From Roseburia_C sp051879315 (GTDB taxonomy: Bacteria; Bacillota; Clostridia; Lachnospirales; Lachnospiraceae): DNA of 5,507 nucleotides. Below are positions 1 to 5,507 of the stretch, one piece after another. The translations under genes were made by a program, and so were the position numbers. The notes under the pieces were generated by a model. The model ran no database searches. It was not told the DNA's origin and was given only the letters and a program-made list of their open reading frames with translations. The stretch lies in contig JBJELW010000050.1 of the NCBI GenBank assembly GCA_051879315.1, positions 1-5,507 of the forward strand, read 5' to 3'. How positions within the stretch are numbered: the first letter of the stretch is position 1; every line of letters begins with the position of its first letter.

Positions 1-1212
1 GCCACAGGAAAGCTCTGCCTTTACCGTTTCATAAAGATGTTTCTCCCCCGTAGCACACAGCAGTCTGTTGGCCACAAGGGATAAAATCTTTCGCTCCGTT
101 TCCGGCAGGGCTGCAAGGTCAGCTTTGGCAATCTCCATTGTGGGGATAATCGCATGGTGGTCTGTAACCTTTTTGCTGTTTAACACACGCTTAATATCCG
201 GATTGAACATCATATTTTTCTCAAACAGAATAGAACTGAAAATTGCTTCAATCACATTTCCGGCTGTCTGCTCCATATCGTCAGACAAATACTGGCTGTC
301 CGTTCTCGGATAGGTACACATCTTTTTTTCATAAAGGCTCTGCGTGTACTCCAAAGTCTGCTTTGCAGTAAAACCGAATAGGCGGTTGGCATCCCTCTGA
401 AGTGTGGTAAGGTCATAGAGCTTCGGTGGTGCTACTGCTTTTTCTTCCTTTGCCACAGACGTAACAAGAGCCTGTCCGTTCAGACAAGCTCCTGCAACAT
501 TTTCTGCTTCTGTTTTATTGCCAATCCTCTCTGTGACCGCATCCAAGCCGCCACAGAGGATATGAGCCATAAAATACTGCTCTTTCTTGAAATTCATAAT
601 TTTTGCTTCACGCTCCACAAGCATGGCAATGGTAGGTGTCTGTACCCTGCCCACCTTTAACACCTTGCCGCCATATAAAACGGTAAAAAGCCTTGTACCG
701 TTGATACCCACAAGCCAGTCCGCTTCCTGTCTGCAAAGTGCGGAATGGTATAAGTGATCGTAGTCACTTCCCGGCTTTAAGTTCTCAAATCCTTCTCTTA
801 TGGCACTCTCCTCCATGGAAGAAATCCATAAGCGTTTCATCGGTTTGCTGCATCCCGCCTGTTCATACACCAGACGGAAGATAAGCTCTCCTTCCCGTCC
901 TGCATCCGTGGCACATACTACGCTGTCTACTCTTGTATCATGCATCAGCTCCTTTAATACCCTGAACTGTGCAACCGTGTCTTTCTTGACCTCATGCTGC
1001 CAATGCTCCGGTATCATAGGCAGGCTGTCGTAAGTCCACTTTTTCCATGCATCAGAATAGGCATCCGGCTGTGCCAACTCAACCAGATGCCCCACGCACC
1101 ATGAAACGATAGAACCGTTTCCCTCCATGTATCCGTCTTTTCTTTCATCTGCACCAAGCACCTTGGCGATTGACTGTGCCACACTTGGCTTTTCTGCTAT
1201 CACTAACTGCAT
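1..1212 (-). CDS. topB: DNA topoisomerase III (type IA), N-terminal 404 codons, runs off left edge
   Basis: Type IA topoisomerase: it cuts one DNA strand through a 5'-phosphotyrosine link, passes a strand and reseals. In conjugative elements it probably acts in the cytoplasm on element DNA during transfer or replication (inference). The reading begins MQLVIAEKPSVAQSIAKVLG, the TOPRIM start with Glu7. ATDAGREGELI follows at about residues 101-111 with Asp103, Gly105 and Glu107. The active-site motif TYPRTD puts the catalytic tyrosine at Tyr301, next to Arg303. A conserved VTDHHAIIPT block lies at about 349-358. The spacing of Glu7, Asp103 and Glu107 matches E. coli topoisomerase III as I remember it. 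The frame is open from 1212 to base 1. Family members are usually about 650-730 residues, so roughly 300 C-terminal residues, including any zinc-finger region, lie outside the window. The ATG at 1212 shares one base with the stop of the DUF4366 gene (TAATG) and has AGGAGG seven bases upstream, which implies translational coupling. Confidence 0.97.
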   Translation of the reverse strand, partial: MQLVIAEKPSVAQSIAKVLGADERKDGYMEGNGSIVSWCVGHLVELAQPDAYSDAWKKWTYDSLPMIPEHWQHEVKKDTVAQFRVLKELMHDTRVDSVVCATDAGREGELIFRLVYEQAGCSKPMKRLWISSMEESAIREGFENLKPGSDYDHLYHSALCRQEADWLVGINGTRLFTVLYGGKVLKVGRVQTPTIAMLVEREAKIMNFKKEQYFMAHILCGGLDAVTERIGNKTEAENVAGACLNGQALVTSVAKEEKAVAPPKLYDLTTLQRDANRLFGFTAKQTLEYTQSLYEKKMCTYPRTDSQYLSDDMEQTAGNVIEAIFSSILFEKNMMFNPDIKRVLNSKKVTDHHAIIPTMEIAKADLAALPETERKILSLVANRLLCATGEKHLYETVKAELSCG

Positions 1213-2825
1213 TATTCTTCCTCCTGTTCCTCAAAGAAATCATCATCCGAACTGCCCTCTGATTCCTCATCTTCGTTCTCATATTCTTCGTTATCTTCCT
1301 CGTCCTCATCTTCATCCTCGATGAAGTCCTCTTTCTTTTTGCGTACCACCTTGAAATAATACGCACCTCCGATTACTGCCACTGCAAGACCTCCCATCAG
1401 GATATAGGAAATCATAGGATTTGCCTGCTCTTTAACCTCCGTTTCTTCCGGTTCCTCGGTGCTTTCTGTATCTTCTTCTGTTCCCTCTGTATCTTCCACA
1501 GCTTCCTCCTGCTTATTTCCCTGTTCTGCATTATTATTCGGCAATGCACTTTCAGAAGTCGGGATTGCAGACTCTAATGCAGCGGAGTTTTTCGGTAAGG
1601 TTTCGCTGTTATCAGATGTGGTATTCAGCAAGTCATTTTCCGTAATCTCTGTCAGGAAATAGACCATCTCTTCCTCTCCATCTCTGTCGATAATCAGATA
1701 AAACACCTTGTCCGATGCTGTCTGAATAGTATAAAATTCCTTGCCCTGCTCGGACTGCTTACTCTCCTTATCCTCATTCTCTGCTTTCTCCGAAGCATCC
1801 GCTTCCGCCATTGCCTGTTTCTTCTGCTCTGCAGGATTTGTCTGTGAAGTGGTATTTCCATTACTGTCTGTCTTTGTATGCTCTGTTACGGTTCCTGTGG
1901 CACTTCCCGGCTTGGTAGCTTCTGCATTAACCGGAAGCTGTTCTGCCGGATTGTCATCACTCTCATCTGCCGGGTCTTTGTAGTATGGATTTTTTGTTTT
2001 ATATACTTCCGACATATTTCCGGCATTGTCCATTGCAGAAATGGTAAAATACTCATACCCCGCATCAAATTGCTGCAAGCGGATATTCAAAGTTCCGTTT
2101 GTAAGGTCTGTAAATTCATATCCGTTAACATAGACTGCTTTCGCTCCGGAATCCGTATCATGTACCTGTACACTCAAAAGTCCATCACTGACCGCAGCAT
2201 TAAGCGTGGGCTTTGTGGTGTCAAAACATTTGATTGCACGGCTTCTCTCATAGGTATGATCCTTCTGGTCAGTGACCTGCACATACACCGTACAGTTTTC
2301 AGAAACCTCCAGCTTTTTGTCCTCTGTCACATCCGTCCAGCTTCCATTCTGTCCTACCTTTGCCTGTATCTTTGCAATTTCAAAATTTCCTGTGTGTGCC
2401 ACATCCGCAACTGTAAATGTCACGGTTGCTTTGTCATTATGCCATCCATCCGGCTGATTGATCTGGATTGTGACATTCGGCTTTTTATATGCACAGAGCT
2501 TATAATCTTTCACGCATACTTCGCAATTATGGTCATATTCATACGCACCACATTTATCCTCACAGGTACATTCCGGTTCTTTCACATCACCACCGGATAC
2601 CGTATCCTCTTCCGTGCTGTTTTCTTCAGAACCACTTTCCGTTTCCTGCTCTGTATCATTCTCGGTTCTGTTTTCCTCAGAACTGCTTTCCGGCTCTGTA
2701 TCCTCCGCATGAACATTCACTGCATAATTCCCGTTCATGGCAAATCCCAAAGCGGGCATACAGAATAAAACTGCTGATAAAATAAGCGATAACACCGCCT
2801 TAGATGATAGTTTCATTTTTTTCAT
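1212..2825 (-). CDS. DUF4366 / CD1107-family surface protein of conjugative element
   Basis: A 537-residue secreted, membrane-anchored protein of unknown function, typical of Tn1549-like elements. Residues 1-30 form a signal peptide (MKKMKLSSK, then a hydrophobic core), with possible cleavage after GFA (29) or VHA (40). An acidic Ser/Thr/Glu-rich linker (41-80) with a 17-residue tandem repeat follows. A six-cysteine cluster comes next (C86, C88, C92, C101, C104, C111). Then come two beta-rich, Ig-like stretches (about 117-200 and 203-277; C178 and C200 could pair). The motif EFYTIQTASDKVFYLIIDRD plus VYFLTEITENDLL (363-400) is the conserved DUF4366 core as I recall it. After a low-complexity Glu/Thr linker, one transmembrane segment (about 470-491) is followed by VVRKKK and a tail with 27 acidic residues of 39. 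Predicted topology is outside N-terminus, inside C-terminus. The first ATG is chosen because AAAGGAGG lies nine bases upstream; Met4 would be too far. The gene overlaps DUF4315 by 26 bases. Family assignment is firm; function is not known. Confidence 0.93.
   Translation of the reverse strand: MKKMKLSSKAVLSLILSAVLFCMPALGFAMNGNYAVNVHAEDTEPESSSEENRTENDTEQETESGSEENSTEEDTVSGGDVKEPECTCEDKCGAYEYDHNCEVCVKDYKLCAYKKPNVTIQINQPDGWHNDKATVTFTVADVAHTGNFEIAKIQAKVGQNGSWTDVTEDKKLEVSENCTVYVQVTDQKDHTYERSRAIKCFDTTKPTLNAAVSDGLLSVQVHDTDSGAKAVYVNGYEFTDLTNGTLNIRLQQFDAGYEYFTISAMDNAGNMSEVYKTKNPYYKDPADESDDNPAEQLPVNAEATKPGSATGTVTEHTKTDSNGNTTSQTNPAEQKKQAMAEADASEKAENEDKESKQSEQGKEFYTIQTASDKVFYLIIDRDGEEEMVYFLTEITENDLLNTTSDNSETLPKNSAALESAIPTSESALPNNNAEQGNKQEEAVEDTEGTEEDTESTEEPEETEVKEQANPMISYILMGGLAVAVIGGAYYFKVVRKKKEDFIEDEDEDEEDNEEYENEDEESEGSSDDDFFEEQEEE
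1220..1225 (-). promoter_or_regulatory. Ribosome binding site of topoisomerase III gene
   Basis: On the minus strand this reads AGGAGG, seven bases before the ATG at 1212. It lies inside the last codons of the DUF4366 gene, within the GAG GAA CAG GAG GAA GAA TAA stretch. The acidic end of one protein therefore doubles as the start signal of the next. It fixes the topoisomerase start and suggests coupled translation. Confidence 0.85.
2601..2690 (-). repeat. Imperfect tandem repeat, 51-base period, in DUF4366 gene
   Basis: Two copies (2652-2690 and 2601-2639) encode ESSSEENRTENDT and ESGSEENSTEEDT, offset by exactly 17 codons. At the DNA level about 31 of 40 aligned bases match by my hand alignment. 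It lies in the acidic linker directly after the signal peptide and probably arose by local duplication. Such a linker can vary in length between related elements. Confidence 0.65.
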
Positions 2826-3084
2826 GGCTTAATGCCTCCTTTTCTGATTGTTGTGTCTGTTCTTCCTGTTCCTTTTTCTTTAACAGATGAAGGATTTCTT
2901 CCTCACTGACTTTATTCAGTAAAATCAGCCGTTCCAAAGAGATTTTATTTTTCTCAATGAATTTCATCTTCTCCGCATCCTCTGCCATCTGTAACTGCTC
3001 CTCCAGGTCCTTCTGCCTTGCCTGCAATCCTGCAAGCTGCTCCCGGACTTTCAGAAGCTCTTTTTCAATTCTTTCCTTTGTCAT
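2800..3084 (-). CDS. DUF4315-type small coiled-coil protein of conjugative element
   Basis: A complete 94-residue, highly charged protein without signal peptide or membrane segment, so probably cytoplasmic. Residues 1-40 (MTKERIEKELLKVREQLAGL and on) show heptad-like leucine/isoleucine spacing with abundant Lys, Glu and Gln, a likely coiled coil. Residues 41-70 form a second predicted helix region (ISLERLILLNKVSEEEILHL), followed by a charged Lys/Glu/Gln tail. The length and the opening pattern (IEKE, ELQA-like AGLQARQKDLEEQ) resemble DUF4315. So does its position between the hydrolase and the DUF4366 gene, where that family sits in Tn1549-like elements. Nothing is known to me about its reaction or partner; a scaffold or adaptor in the transfer apparatus is inference. 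It begins 19 bases after the hydrolase stop and overlaps the DUF4366 start by 26 bases in another frame. Confidence 0.88.
   Translation of the reverse strand: MTKERIEKELLKVREQLAGLQARQKDLEEQLQMAEDAEKMKFIEKNKISLERLILLNKVSEEEILHLLKKKEQEEQTQQSEKEALSHEKNETII
2835..2842 (-). promoter_or_regulatory. Ribosome binding site of DUF4366 gene
   Basis: On the minus strand this reads AAAGGAGG, nine bases before the ATG at 2825. It lies inside the 3' end of the DUF4315 gene. It decides for the ATG at 2825 over the second in-frame ATG at 2816, which would sit 18 bases away. Confidence 0.85.
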
Positions 3085-3087
3085 TTA

Positions 3088-3099
3088 TCCTCACTTCCT
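3088..3099 (-). promoter_or_regulatory. Ribosome binding site region of DUF4315 gene
   Basis: The minus strand reads AGGAAGTGAGGA here. AGGAAG lies nine bases before the ATG at 3084 and is the better spaced match; the GAGGA part sits only 3 bases away. This falls in the only intergenic gap of the window (3085-3103), which is too short to hold a separate promoter or terminator. Confidence 0.6.
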
Positions 3100-3103
3100 G
3101 CTT

Positions 3104-5507
3104 TTAATTTAATCTTCCAAAACTGTAGAAATGGCTCTGCCAGTATGGTGTATTGATAGAAGCATATTTGATTGGGTCACCGCAGTGTATCATTACACCA
3201 TTTCCGCAATAGATACCCACATGGCTGACAGGTCCCGGTGAATTGTAAGTACCTGTAAAAAAGATGATGTCCCCAGCCTTTGCATCTGCCGCTGATACCG
3301 GAGTACACTGGTCATAAATGCCCTGTGCTGTAGTTCTTGGCAAATTATGTACGCCGCTGTTGGTAAATACCCAGCATACAAAGCCGGAACAGTCAAAGCT
3401 CGTGGACGGAGAAGAACCGCCCCATACATACGGATACCCAAGATATCTTGCTGCTTCCTCCATAAGTGCCTGTACTGTTGCATCATCATAGGAATCAGGT
3501 GGTATGACATTTCCCGGCGAACCGCCACCACCCGGACTTTCTCCATAAAGCGTTCCCTCACCCACATCAAAGTAAAATAACGGGTTATAATACTCCCCGT
3601 TATACAAACACTCGATATGAAGGTGGCTTCCGGTACTGCTTCCCGTATTTCCTGTTGTTCCTATGGTTGTTCCGTGTGTAACTGTCTGTCCGGCACTGAC
3701 ATTTAATGTATCCATGTGTGCATACTTGGTGCAGTAACCATTGCTGTCCTCTATCACAACATAATTACCATAAGAAGCATCATAGGTTGCTGTTGTAACC
3801 GTTCCATCCATCGCAGCCAGCACGGTTGTCCCTGTCGGTACTGCTATGTCCACACCACGATGAAACTGCTCTTGCCCTGTGACCGGATTGATACGGTAGC
3901 CGTAATAACTCGACACATAGCTATACCAATACAGATTGAGCGGTGTATAAAACTGCTGTGTCAGTCCATGGGTTTCATTGTAAAGAGCATAGATTTCTTT
4001 CTGCTCCTCATTCATGTGTCCGGCTACCACCACACCCAAATCGGTGGCTGTCAGTGTTACTTCAAGTATGGTTACGGTATATTCTTCTTCCTCCTCATAC
4101 TCATATTCTTCCTCTGTTTCCTCGCCCGTTACCGGATCTGTTACAGTTCTTGTTCCTGTCTTTGTGACAGTTCTTGTCCTTGTTTCCGTAGTAGGATTTA
4201 AGGTCAGCTCATACATTTCTTCAAAAAGGCTTTCTATCTCACTTTGTACTTCACTTGCCGTAAATTCCGTATGTACTGCCGACAGGTAACTGATTAAAAC
4301 AAACGGGTCATGCCCTATGGCATCCAGATTGTAGCGGTATTCGTCATAATCCGGATAATCCGTTTCTATGGAATTGATTTCTTTCTGTAATTCCATTTCC
4401 AGCTCGGAAAACGCCAGGTCTGCAGCATCAATCTCCGCTGGAACACTCAAATAACTTCCTGCCAGTGTGGTACTCATACCATCTGAGAACATCGCCCCAC
4501 AGGACGATATGGCTGTCATAATCATAATCAGGAGCAGTGCAAAGATACCGATTGTTACCAGAAGTGAAACATTCCTGCTCGCTATCTCCTGTATTTTCTT
4601 GGCAACTTTGGTAATAAAATTGGCTGATTTTGCAGCCGCTTCTTTTGTATTCTTTGCTGTCTGTCCTGCCCGCCTTGCCTTTGCATACTCCCGCTTGATA
4701 CGCTGTTTCTGCAATCGTTTCTGCATCTGCTTTTTCAAGGTTTGTTCCTGCATCTCAGGGTTTTCTTCCAAAAACTTCTGATACTGGAAATTGACCTCTT
4801 TCTTAAACTGCTTTTTCTCCAGCTTTGCGACTTTCTCTTTCTTCCTTTGCAATCCGCTTTTATGGTTGCGTTTCACAAAATGATAGACATCCTCTGCTGT
4901 CTGCTCCGTCTTATGTGCTCCTTCCACGGCAGAATTTTCTTTCTCCACTTCGGCAACCTTGCCATGGGCAAAATTGGAATATTCTGCACCGACTTTGCCT
5001 GCAACCACTTTTACCGGACTATCCGGTTTGAATTGCTTTTCTTTTTCCACGGCAGTCAGCACATACTTTGCCTTTCCTGTCTTTTCATCAAAGACACGCT
5101 CAAAGGAATACTCCTTTGTCTTTGGTATCTTCTTTCTTGCAGCTTCGGTCTTTTTCCCGGCTTTCTCTGCCTTACTTTGCAGTCTGTCTAATTTTTTGCT
5201 TCCATGAAACTCTGGCTCTGCTCCTTCCGTAAAGGTTTTGTCCTTCGTCTGGAAATCACGTTCAAAATCCGATTGTTTTGTCCGTTCCCTGTTCTGATAC
5301 TCCCGTCTGTGGTATTTTCCTTTTTTCTCGGATTGGTGGTAGGTATCCCTGCGGTGGTAATCATCCTTTTGCTGATGTTCCTCCTGCTCCCTGTTACCTT
5401 CCTCTGTAAAAGTATTGTTTTCCTGCGAAAAATCGCTTCTCTTCTTACTTTCCGCATCCGTATTCTCAGACTTCTGGTCACTGTGTCCAAAAGTGTCCTG
5501 CTTCTGA
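3104..5507 (-). CDS. CD1108-family membrane-anchored peptidoglycan hydrolase, M23 + NlpC/P60, 5' end beyond right edge
   Basis: The C-terminal 800 residues of a two-enzyme cell-wall hydrolase; numbering starts at the codon at 5506. Residues 1-311 are hydrophilic and strongly basic, with no membrane segment, so presumably cytoplasmic; they include ERVFDEKTGKAKYVLT, as in CD1108-type proteins. A transmembrane segment (about 312-335) ends in ISSC (Cys336). The outer part has a YPDYDEYRYNLDAIGHDPF block (383-401) that I recognise from this family, then a Thr/Arg repeat followed by an acidic stretch (442-475). The M23 metallopeptidase domain (about 523-648) has predicted zinc ligands His549, Asp553 (HRGVD) and His630, with His597 (KYAHM) and His628 (SHLHIE) also present. 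A Gly/Pro linker (about 649-672) leads to an NlpC/P60 domain (about 675-800) with Cys706 (FDCSGF), His762 (SHVGIY) and His774 (MIHCGD). Both catalytic sets look intact. It probably opens the wall for the type IV secretion channel, a role like that of Tn916 Orf14. No in-frame stop occurs up to the edge, so the true start is outside. Confidence 0.95.
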   Translation of the reverse strand, partial: QKQDTFGHSDQKSENTDAESKKRSDFSQENNTFTEEGNREQEEHQQKDDYHRRDTYHQSEKKGKYHRREYQNRERTKQSDFERDFQTKDKTFTEGAEPEFHGSKKLDRLQSKAEKAGKKTEAARKKIPKTKEYSFERVFDEKTGKAKYVLTAVEKEKQFKPDSPVKVVAGKVGAEYSNFAHGKVAEVEKENSAVEGAHKTEQTAEDVYHFVKRNHKSGLQRKKEKVAKLEKKQFKKEVNFQYQKFLEENPEMQEQTLKKQMQKRLQKQRIKREYAKARRAGQTAKNTKEAAAKSANFITKVAKKIQEIASRNVSLLVTIGIFALLLIMIMTAISSCGAMFSDGMSTTLAGSYLSVPAEIDAADLAFSELEMELQKEINSIETDYPDYDEYRYNLDAIGHDPFVLISYLSAVHTEFTASEVQSEIESLFEEMYELTLNPTTETRTRTVTKTGTRTVTDPVTGEETEEEYEYEEEEEYTVTILEVTLTATDLGVVVAGHMNEEQKEIYALYNETHGLTQQFYTPLNLYWYSYVSSYYGYRINPVTGQEQFHRGVDIAVPTGTTVLAAMDGTVTTATYDASYGNYVVIEDSNGYCTKYAHMDTLNVSAGQTVTHGTTIGTTGNTGSSTGSHLHIECLYNGEYYNPLFYFDVGEGTLYGESPGGGGSPGNVIPPDSYDDATVQALMEEAARYLGYPYVWGGSSPSTSFDCSGFVCWVFTNSGVHNLPRTTAQGIYDQCTPVSAADAKAGDIIFFTGTYNSPGPVSHVGIYCGNGVMIHCGDPIKYASINTPYWQSHFYSFGRLN
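4141..4188 (-). repeat. Two 24-base tandem repeats in hydrolase gene (TRTRTVTK / TGTRTVTD)
   Basis: Two adjacent 24-base units share the exact core acagttcttgt (plus strand 4143-4153 and 4167-4177). They encode eight-residue units TRTRTVTK and TGTRTVTD, followed at once by the acidic stretch EETEEEYEYEEEEEY. The repeat lies in the extracellular part between the membrane segment and the M23 domain. Threonine/arginine-rich stretches here are, to my memory, usual in this family. Confidence 0.6.
5225..5437 (-). repeat. Degenerate protein-level repeats in hydrolase cytoplasmic N-region
   Basis: Two motif pairs recur in this stretch: SDFSQENNTFTEE (visible residues 24-36) against SDFERDFQTKDKTFTEG (79-95), and YHRRDTYHQ (50-58) against YHRREYQN (65-72). 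The DNA is only partly alike, for instance TACCACCGCAGGGA against TACCACAGACGGGA, so the duplication is old or the motifs are selected at protein level. The region is charged and low in hydrophobics, probably disordered. Confidence 0.4.

Noticed and set aside
322..330. A7 run in the topoisomerase gene as a programmed frameshift site
   Set aside because: The zero frame continues intact with conserved motifs on both sides (Tyr301 and DHHAIIPT), and no stop or alternative product is indicated.
1212..1330. GAA/GAG-rich stretch as a possible microsatellite or regulatory repeat
   Set aside because: It is fully explained as coding for the acidic C-terminal tail of the DUF4366 protein and has no regular unit length.
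2757..2765. Cys22 of the DUF4366 signal peptide as a lipoprotein site
   Set aside because: The residues before it (AVLF-C) do not fit a lipobox, because phenylalanine stands at -1; ordinary signal peptidase cleavage further on is more likely.
1878..2768. 296-codon open frame on the plus strand opposite the DUF4366 gene
   Set aside because: Its product has no recognisable domain or signal, is rich in Cys, Ile, Phe and Arg, and lies wholly antisense to a well supported gene. It is a by-product of that gene's codon use.
3085..3103. Promoter or terminator in the only intergenic gap
   Set aside because: At 19 bases it is too short, shows no inverted repeat and no -10/-35 pair; it is filled by the ribosome binding site of the next gene.
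3716..4289. Overlapping plus-strand open frames of 74-161 codons opposite the hydrolase gene
   Set aside because: They are antisense to the M23 domain and repeat region, carry low-complexity Ser/Val or Cys-rich products and have no domain evidence.
5060..5062. GTG at 5062 as hydrolase start
   Set aside because: The frame continues upstream without a stop into family-like sequence, and no convincing ribosome binding site precedes the GTG.
5188..5490. 100-codon minus-strand frame overlapping the hydrolase 5' part
   Set aside because: It is a shifted frame of the longer hydrolase frame that is open to the edge; the Arg-rich product (MDTVTRSLRIRMRKVRREAI) has no family resemblance, while the hydrolase frame reads on as family-like sequence.

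Overview
The window holds four closely packed genes, all on the minus strand, so they are read from right to left. Both end genes run off the window. From upstream (right edge) to downstream (left edge) they are: (1) a large membrane-anchored bifunctional peptidoglycan hydrolase with an M23 metallopeptidase and an NlpC/P60 peptidase (3104-5507, N-terminus missing); (2) a small coiled-coil protein of the DUF4315 type (2800-3084); (3) a secreted, single-pass surface protein of the DUF4366 / CD1107 type (1212-2825); (4) the N-terminal 404 codons of a type IA topoisomerase III (1-1212, C-terminus missing).

This gene set and order is, from family knowledge, the conjugation-module backbone of Tn1549 / C. 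difficile CTn-type integrative and conjugative elements. These are common in gut Clostridia such as Lachnospiraceae and relatives. The moderate base composition, strong AGGAGG-type ribosome binding sites, Gram-positive style signal peptide and cell-wall hydrolase domains all fit a Firmicute host. The species cannot be named from this window.

Almost everything is coding. The only non-coding gap is 19 bases (3085-3103), and the other two junctions overlap by 26 bases and 1 base. I see no internal promoter, terminator, RNA gene, CRISPR array, insertion sequence or attachment site. The four genes therefore look like the middle of one long transcript whose promoter lies beyond the right edge.

The likely joint role is conjugative transfer through a Gram-positive type IV secretion system. 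The hydrolase opens the peptidoglycan for the transfer channel. The DUF4315 and DUF4366 proteins are conserved partners of unknown function, one probably cytoplasmic and one surface-exposed. Topoisomerase III probably resolves DNA topology during processing of the element.

Points worth attention: the hydrolase frame is open to the right edge, so it is much longer than a GTG-started reading from 5062 would suggest; a lipobox-like ISSC lies at the outer end of its transmembrane segment; and the three upstream proteins carry strikingly complementary charges in their predicted cytoplasmic parts. No clearly new system is visible; this is a conserved mobile-element backbone with some under-studied parts.
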